A stretch of DNA of 19,577 nt, from contig JAZNRH010000008.1 in the NCBI GenBank assembly GCA_045590615.1, forward strand, positions 1 to 19,577, given 5' to 3'. This document shows, one piece after another, positions 16,901 through 19,577 of the stretch. Numbering within the stretch: position 1 is the first letter of the stretch; each line of letters begins with the position of its first letter. The stretch comes from RGIG6353 sp045590615. Its GTDB lineage: Bacteria > Bacillota > Clostridia > Oscillospirales > SIG627. The notes beneath the pieces were generated by a model. That model was not told the DNA's origin. It saw nothing but the letters and a program-made list of their open reading frames with translations, and did not search any database. Both the position numbers and the translations under genes were made by a program.

Positions 16901-17812
16901 CTCGGTTTGAAAACAAAGTACCTTATTTCAAAGCCTTTGTCTTCAAGTGAGAGGGATAGGTACGAGGTGCCCGAGAAAAGCGAGGAGAGCTTTGAGCTAT
17001 CCTGCCATCTTAAATCAGCTCTTGACCTTTTGTGTGAAAGAGGACTTGGTGAGCATTCGTTACCTTATATTTTAGGGGGCGATTGGAACGACGGAATGAA
17101 TATGCTCCCCGATGGCTCTGAGAGTGTCTGGCTCGGATTTTTTGCAAGGATTGTCATAGAGCTTTATTCAAGAGTGACGGGAGACAGGAGCTATGCCGAC
17201 TTTTCCGGAAAAATCAAAGAAGGGCTGGAGAGCTACGCCTTTTTCTCGGACAGATACGCAAGAGCGTTTTTGCCAAACGGTGAGGTGCTCGGGGTTTCCG
17301 GAAGTAAATATTTTGAAATTGATGCTCTGCCTCAGGCATTTTCTGCGCTTTGTCACGCAGTAACGGGTGATGGGTGTGTAGAAAGAATTACGCTTGCTCT
17401 CAATTCTGCCTGGGAGCACTTATACGATGAAAAAGTAGGTATATACAGGCTTTTTGCGCCACCGATTCCGAGCTTTTCAAGTGAGATTGGTTATCTTTCA
17501 GCCTATCCCGAGGGAGTCAGGGAAAACGGTGGTCAGTATACTCACGCTGCCGTCTGGTCGGCTTTGGCATATCTTTATGCGCCTGATAAAAAGGATATAA
17601 ACAAGCGCCGTGCTCTACTTCTTGCAGAAATTCTGAACCCTGAAAACCACAAAACCGAGGCATACAAGAGAGAGCCCTACGTTTTGTGTGGTGACGTTTA
17701 TACGACGGGGTCGGGTGGCTGGAGCTGGTATACGGGAAGTGCGAGCTGGTACCGAGATTTTCTTTTAAGACTTGATGACGAAAAGAGGAATAATTTTCTT
17801 CCTTTGACATAA
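10994..17812 (+). CDS. Cyclic beta-1,2-glucan synthase homologue (NdvB/ChvB-like)
   Basis: The 2272-residue protein has the layout of bacterial cyclic beta-1,2-glucan synthases, which use UDP-glucose at the inner membrane. After ~210 helical residues come two membrane helices (~213-254). The GT84-like glycosyltransferase follows, with LTLDADTD (DxD at 420-422), FCGKGMFS (~506-513), HDILEG (535-540) and RWHRWARGDVQ (567-577). More membrane segments lie at ~605-650 and ~730-775. The central domain (about 812-1190; GH189-type transglycosylase) contains NWYSTLNLEV, YISTVDSGN, LSWSGTAFEY and SHHLGMS. The GH94 phosphorylase-like region includes WGFRDQAQ (~1895) and GGDWNDGMN (D2030-D2033), then ends at WSWYTGSASWYRD plus ~20 residues. 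Known homologues run on for a further beta domain; here it is missing. All catalytic-looking motifs of the three domains are present. ATG after AGGAGAG; no gap in the frame. Confidence 0.93.
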   Translation: MDKSKIKEMLIKAKESQDKSYKALGRRRAYAILKKSALKNREGTIFHNFYLVEEAMSVIRGVRISQRMRYYSSVLLPCLSREALFDGMSAFFEVFSNELTSEECERVSEAFLEASIIALAEGKLDSPEIIRGLQSFDFSPFLLGYLRYEQILRRDSLYSRLDRETRALYKEKLEHYARKRGLSFTQGCERIVDEAVRRGCHIGELLPLNKGESGWLILPVLIFSLLAVILFSVLRKALPIPFVVVVMLLAVFPLWQSSFELFVPIVARLKKSDILPRLSVPRITEEYATLSVITALVSKVDEVRALFSQLELLSLKTSSRGKDEGAFWGILLDLPESKTPRAEDDEKIIKEAKKCLESLDSRFYLFTRKRQWCEADGVYRAYERKRGAIIELVKLLSGDESSIECERQLPKDIKYLLTLDADTDMELGALNKMVGTMAHPMNAPVIEKRGGARVVTKGFGVLQPVSVSSLESVHKTRFSTLMSGRGGVDSYHSAIFNLNSALFGRGVFCGKGMFSVSAFRETLVDAFPDNIILSHDILEGTRLRTGYVSDVCFFDGVPSNAKSYYKRWHRWARGDVQSLAFIGRKIKTPYGKINNPMLASERFLFLNNFFNLLVPIFQVLGLFFLMWYGVEELSLASFFFLLPSFTSLFNEILRASFHGSLLNILRKFFGDTLTALCRESIMLGYRLSSLAFIAYKNADAVIRSFWRMKVSGKKLLEWTTASQGEGGKNSLVNSFAYTFPSFVLGAFVLSFARLSLCRLLGILWCIYFVIVYHLDKPIANKGFTHAQKKLITRWAGDIWKYFDRYVDETNNYLPPDNVSIFPSSEVASRTSPTNIGLYLISILAALDFSFISLDDALERLEKALNSIDKLPKYKGQLYNWYSTLNLEVIGQEYISTVDSGNFITCLVALERGLLEFEKSDRRVKTIRQRLKKIEVNSDFRFLFNQSRNLFSLGYFVDREKQDDIVYDMYMSEARTTDYYAIARGIVKDGHWSSLSRPLVANLGGIGALSWSGTAFEYFMPQLLLPLYKNSFVHEALSYTFVEQLKFSATLRHEKIFGVSESGYFAFDENLSYQYRAFGIPSLSRRVEREEQKIISPYSSFIMLPIGKGVVIKNLEALERLGLYGEFGFYEAIDMTVQRPSVVKSFMSHHLGMSFIACANAVFDNVFVNRFMMDNQMRAVSELLKEAVPADIRTVRKERLQRNAEPRKRSFVQREAPTLRTEAGMWALTGRQTTAVFSERGVESVSLSIDKSSSVCAVRPVSSSNPSALLLYSKVGEHISSPSVSPDVSYSFDTGFAEYRQGDLRASVSLSARYNAMRIRLESGGETGEVGIYFEPLLTELDAFLSHPAFQRLFFSAEYSEGALILTRVGEKPYFLALVSNADFEFELSREKLFEGKEYGIFSLLSGNTPRSIVDEPLISPCVYVRSKFKVKTDTTFVIGFGATKAEALSNASQELATPFSRSVKRSRELFYSAVTASGGDFSANYFEKALFCLRCDTGNVYRANFPSFYGKNAVYSLGISGRLPVFLVKRETKKEELYAFIIAHKLHYVMGVRYELLIEVRDEGYMRGSRGEAESIIESLSAGFLVGREGGIHFVDVSAAPVGLCQALAADSYPSERRIKKKKYRELISQVSPCEVADGDILITEKPPVLWSHVIASETFGTILSHRSLGNTWVYNSRLSRLSYWENDSVGGAFSEKVIMEKNGVEKDLCASAFATRFSCGRAEYIGEHFNIRVAIHPTLSFKAVSVAVEDEGYNLEYSFLPVLDDYIKASTRVEFFSDSNNSVVFRNLFSELESDGFGYLYLPFEKEIRLSDRVGVSCDRGGEVVFVLGWANSDKHYQAVKEYFSVNRFSDVYALSHKRLFDLLKNERYFWLSYQVLVSRFMARSGPYQSGGAWGFRDQAQDCLTLLSFSPERVRAHIMRMASHQYKEGDVQHWWHNRRGVRTNCSDDYLWLVWLTSVYILRTNDKSVLGLKTKYLISKPLSSSERDRYEVPEKSEESFELSCHLKSALDLLCERGLGEHSLPYILGGDWNDGMNMLPDGSESVWLGFFARIVIELYSRVTGDRSYADFSGKIKEGLESYAFFSDRYARAFLPNGEVLGVSGSKYFEIDALPQAFSALCHAVTGDGCVERITLALNSAWEHLYDEKVGIYRLFAPPIPSFSSEIGYLSAYPEGVRENGGQYTHAAVWSALAYLYAPDKKDINKRRALLLAEILNPENHKTEAYKREPYVLCGDVYTTGSGGWSWYTGSASWYRDFLLRLDDEKRNNFLPLT

Positions 17813-17837
17813 AATGTAGCAAAAAAGAGTCAAAGGA
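17800..17837 (+). promoter_or_regulatory. Hairpin that can mask the ribosome binding site of the SPOCS-LysM gene
   Basis: TCCTTTGAC (17800-17808) is an exact reverse complement of GTCAAAGGA (17829-17837), with a 20-nt loop that holds the stop codon of the glucan synthase. The right arm includes most of the AAAGGAG binding site of the next gene. A ribosome finishing the synthase would open the left arm, so the second gene should depend on translation of the first. This is a prediction from sequence. Confidence 0.5.
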
Positions 17838-17842
17838 GCAAC

Positions 17843-19384
17843 ATGATGAAAAACCTTCAAAGCAATCTGCAGTGTGTGGATATTTATAAAACAACTAAGA
17901 AAATAAGGGTTGACGGTGAAAGCACGCTTCCCGACTATTGCTCGGATATAATGAGGGTATTAAAGGCAGAGGCGATGCCCGTTATTACATCAAAAAAAGC
18001 GTATATCAGAGATAATACTCTTTTTTGCGAGCTTGAGGGCAAGGTGATTTTTAACGTTATTTATTGCACCGACACTCAGGAGAGCGAGAGCTACAGCTTT
18101 TCAGAGGACTTTTCGGACAGCAGCAGGGCAGAGGTGGGGAACATAGATGCCGACAGCCTTTGCGCTATGCTTTCCTCCGACGTTGAAAACGTAGTGTGTA
18201 AGGTGCAGAGCCCAAGAAGAATCAGCGCGAGAGCAGAGCTTGTTCTGAAGCTTGGAGTAAAAGCCAACGTTTCGTTTGAAAGCTTTGTGAAGAGTGACGA
18301 GAAGATTGAAGGAATTCAAAGAGAGGTGTATAGCACGAGGATTGCTTCGTCAAAGGACGCTGAATTTAAGGTGAGCGAGGAAATCAAGCTTCCTAAGAGC
18401 TGTCCTGCAATGGAGCGTATTCTTTCTGCAAGGCTTGAGCTTTCCTGCGACGAGGCGAGCGCAGGCGATAACAGTGTGAACTTTTGGGGAAATGCTGCAA
18501 TTCATTGCTTATATCTTCCCGACTCAGAGAGTGAGGGGGGAATACAAAGCTTTTATCAGCCTCTTGAAATAAAGGGAAGCGTTGAGATGGACGATTCGAG
18601 GGGCGATATGATTGCAAGTGTTTCTCTTATCGGTGGAGCTCTTGATTATGAAATAATGAGCGACGCTTTGGGTGAAAACAAGGTGCTGAAGGTCGAATTT
18701 GGCTATACTGCTCAATGTATGTGCGAGGAGAACAGCCCCATTGTGATAACAGAAGACATTTACGGTATTGGTTGTGAGGCTACCCCAAGCTATGACAGAA
18801 GGGAGCTTAGCAGATACGTTGGACGTTTGAGCGAAAGTACGGCAATTAAAGAAAAGCTTCCACTCAAAAAGGGAGTAAGGTCGATTGAGGGGGCAATGGC
18901 TAACACTACCGTTAAGGACACCTACTTTGAAAACGGGGAGCTTTATGCGAATTGCAGAATAGGCATTTCCGGCTTGGGTATTGGAGAAAACGGAGCAGAG
19001 CCGATTTATGAGAGCTTTGATATTGCCCTTCACCTCAATCTTCCGTCAGAAGTGGCAGTTGTCAGTGACGGGCTTACCTTTGAGCTGTCTCAGACTACGG
19101 GCTTTGTTGATGCAAGAGCCAACGGCGACGATATGAGCGTCAGCTTTGATATTACGACTCACGCCAATATGTATTATAACGAGGAGACGAGCTTTGTCAG
19201 TGCAGTAGACGTTGGTGAGACAAGGGAAGTCAGAGATGGCGTAGTGTTTTATTATCCCGTTGATGCTGATACGCTGTGGACGGTTGGAAAGCGATATGGT
19301 GTAAGCCGTGAGGCTCTGGCAAAGGCAAATTCACTCGAAGCCAACGGTAATCTGAGACGTGTGCTCATTATACCTGCAGAGTAA
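17843..19384 (+). CDS. SPOCS (DUF3794) and LysM protein, SipL-like spore-coat/morphogenesis protein
   Basis: The 513-residue protein has two or three SPOCS/DUF3794-type units: the early KKIRVDGESTLPDYCSDI with ILRVLKAEA-like continuation, a central unit with REVYSTRIASSKDAEFKVSE, and a third around LSRYVGRLSESTAIKEKLPL. It ends with a LysM motif (about residues 470-511: DTLWTVGKRYGVSREALAKA, then LRRVLIIP). This is the architecture of Clostridioides SipL, which binds the ATPase SpoIVA and attaches the coat to the outer forespore membrane. There is no signal peptide; SipL works in the mother-cell cytoplasm. Clostridia carry several DUF3794 paralogues, so orthology is not proven. ATG at 17843 or 17846 after AAAGGAG. 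It is the last gene before a terminator-like hairpin. Confidence 0.85.
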   Translation: MMKNLQSNLQCVDIYKTTKKIRVDGESTLPDYCSDIMRVLKAEAMPVITSKKAYIRDNTLFCELEGKVIFNVIYCTDTQESESYSFSEDFSDSSRAEVGNIDADSLCAMLSSDVENVVCKVQSPRRISARAELVLKLGVKANVSFESFVKSDEKIEGIQREVYSTRIASSKDAEFKVSEEIKLPKSCPAMERILSARLELSCDEASAGDNSVNFWGNAAIHCLYLPDSESEGGIQSFYQPLEIKGSVEMDDSRGDMIASVSLIGGALDYEIMSDALGENKVLKVEFGYTAQCMCEENSPIVITEDIYGIGCEATPSYDRRELSRYVGRLSESTAIKEKLPLKKGVRSIEGAMANTTVKDTYFENGELYANCRIGISGLGIGENGAEPIYESFDIALHLNLPSEVAVVSDGLTFELSQTTGFVDARANGDDMSVSFDITTHANMYYNEETSFVSAVDVGETREVRDGVVFYYPVDADTLWTVGKRYGVSREALAKANSLEANGNLRRVLIIPAE

Positions 19385-19422
19385 AAAAAGGCTGTAAAAA
19401 ACTAATTTAGTTTTTTACAGCC
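19383..19422 (-). terminator. Long intrinsic hairpin at the operon end, best oriented for the minus strand
   Basis: GGCTGTAAAAAACT (19390-19403) and AGTTTTTTACAGCC (19409-19422) form a perfect 14-bp stem with loop AATTT. On the minus strand the stem is followed by seven T (A run 19383-19389), the classic form. On the plus strand no T run follows, but the stem itself holds six T, so it may also stop the plus-strand message right after the SPOCS-LysM stop. It probably serves converging transcripts. Confidence 0.8.
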
Positions 19423-19577
19423 CTGTGCGTTCGGAGATAGCCGAAGGGAATCGAACTATTATCGCCGAGAAAAGCCCTTTTCGGTCTAAATTTTCCCTTG
19501 TCGCTTGGAATACGTGTAGTATTCCTGCACTTCGCTGAAAAATTTATCCTCGAAAATTATCTTTCCTCGGTTCGAGG
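19423..19577. other. Hairpin-rich non-coding stretch, possible dispersed repeat, cut by the window edge
   Basis: Three short perfect inverted repeats follow one another: TTCGG/CCGAA (19430-19434 with 19441-19445), GGAATAC/GTATTCC (19507-19513 with 19519-19525), and CCTCGAA/TTCGAGG (19548-19554 with 19571-19577). The minus strand has short open frames, including 29 codons open at the window edge with no start. None has a ribosome binding site or a familiar motif. It looks like a structured repeat or the end of a gene outside the window; I cannot decide. Confidence 0.35.

Noticed and set aside
17790..17860. Frameshift joining the synthase end to the next gene
   Set aside because: The following gene has its own start, binding site and a full SPOCS fold; no missing GH94 tail is encoded in other frames there.
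19440..19480. tRNA-like T-arm on the minus strand (GTTCGATTCCC)
   Set aside because: The flanking bases do not pair to form a T stem, and no acceptor, D or anticodon arms could be found.

Overview
The window looks like a chromosomal segment from an endospore-forming member of the Clostridia, probably a gut-type Oscillospirales or Lachnospirales relative. The reasons are the YtrA-type GntR/ABC operon, a SPOCS-LysM (SipL-like) spore-coat protein, strong purine-rich ribosome binding sites, intrinsic hairpins, and protein sequences typical of Clostridia and their phages. The lineage is an inference; there is no rRNA or marker gene here.

Left part (1-3017, minus strand): a three-gene operon with a small GntR repressor (2637-3017), an ABC ATPase (1739-2644) and an ABC permease with a C-terminal extracytoplasmic domain (148-1737). 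The genes overlap or abut. A consensus sigma-A promoter (TTGACA, 17 bp, TACTAT) lies at 3070-3098, with a repeated AT-rich operator over the start site. Left of the permease is a 147-bp AT-rich stretch holding an imperfect direct repeat.

Middle part (3191-10937, plus strand): a compact podovirus-like virion module. In order it encodes a small single-span membrane protein, a P22-type portal, a head-tail adaptor, a beta-rich stopper-like protein, a scaffold, a major capsid protein, a hairpin terminator, a Gly-rich tail fibre, an M15 peptidase, and a coiled-coil repeat protein resembling podoviral ejection proteins. No large or small terminase, integrase, repressor, replication or holin gene is seen. 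The small membrane protein sits where the terminase usually lies.

Right part (10994-19384, plus strand): with only short gaps the same strand continues into a 2272-residue cyclic beta-1,2-glucan synthase homologue (GT84-like, central glucoamylase-like/GH189 and C-terminal GH94 regions) and then a SPOCS-LysM protein. A hairpin that can mask the ribosome binding site of the last gene suggests translational coupling. The window ends with a hairpin terminator that reads best on the minus strand and about 155 bp of hairpin-rich, possibly repetitive DNA.

The most interesting hypothesis is that an ordered, apparently intact set of podoviral particle genes, without a visible packaging motor, has become part of a host locus that also makes a glucan polymer enzyme and a spore-coat protein. 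The sequence shows the layout directly. Domestication and a sporulation role are inferences. A prophage remnant that happens to lie beside host genes is the main alternative.
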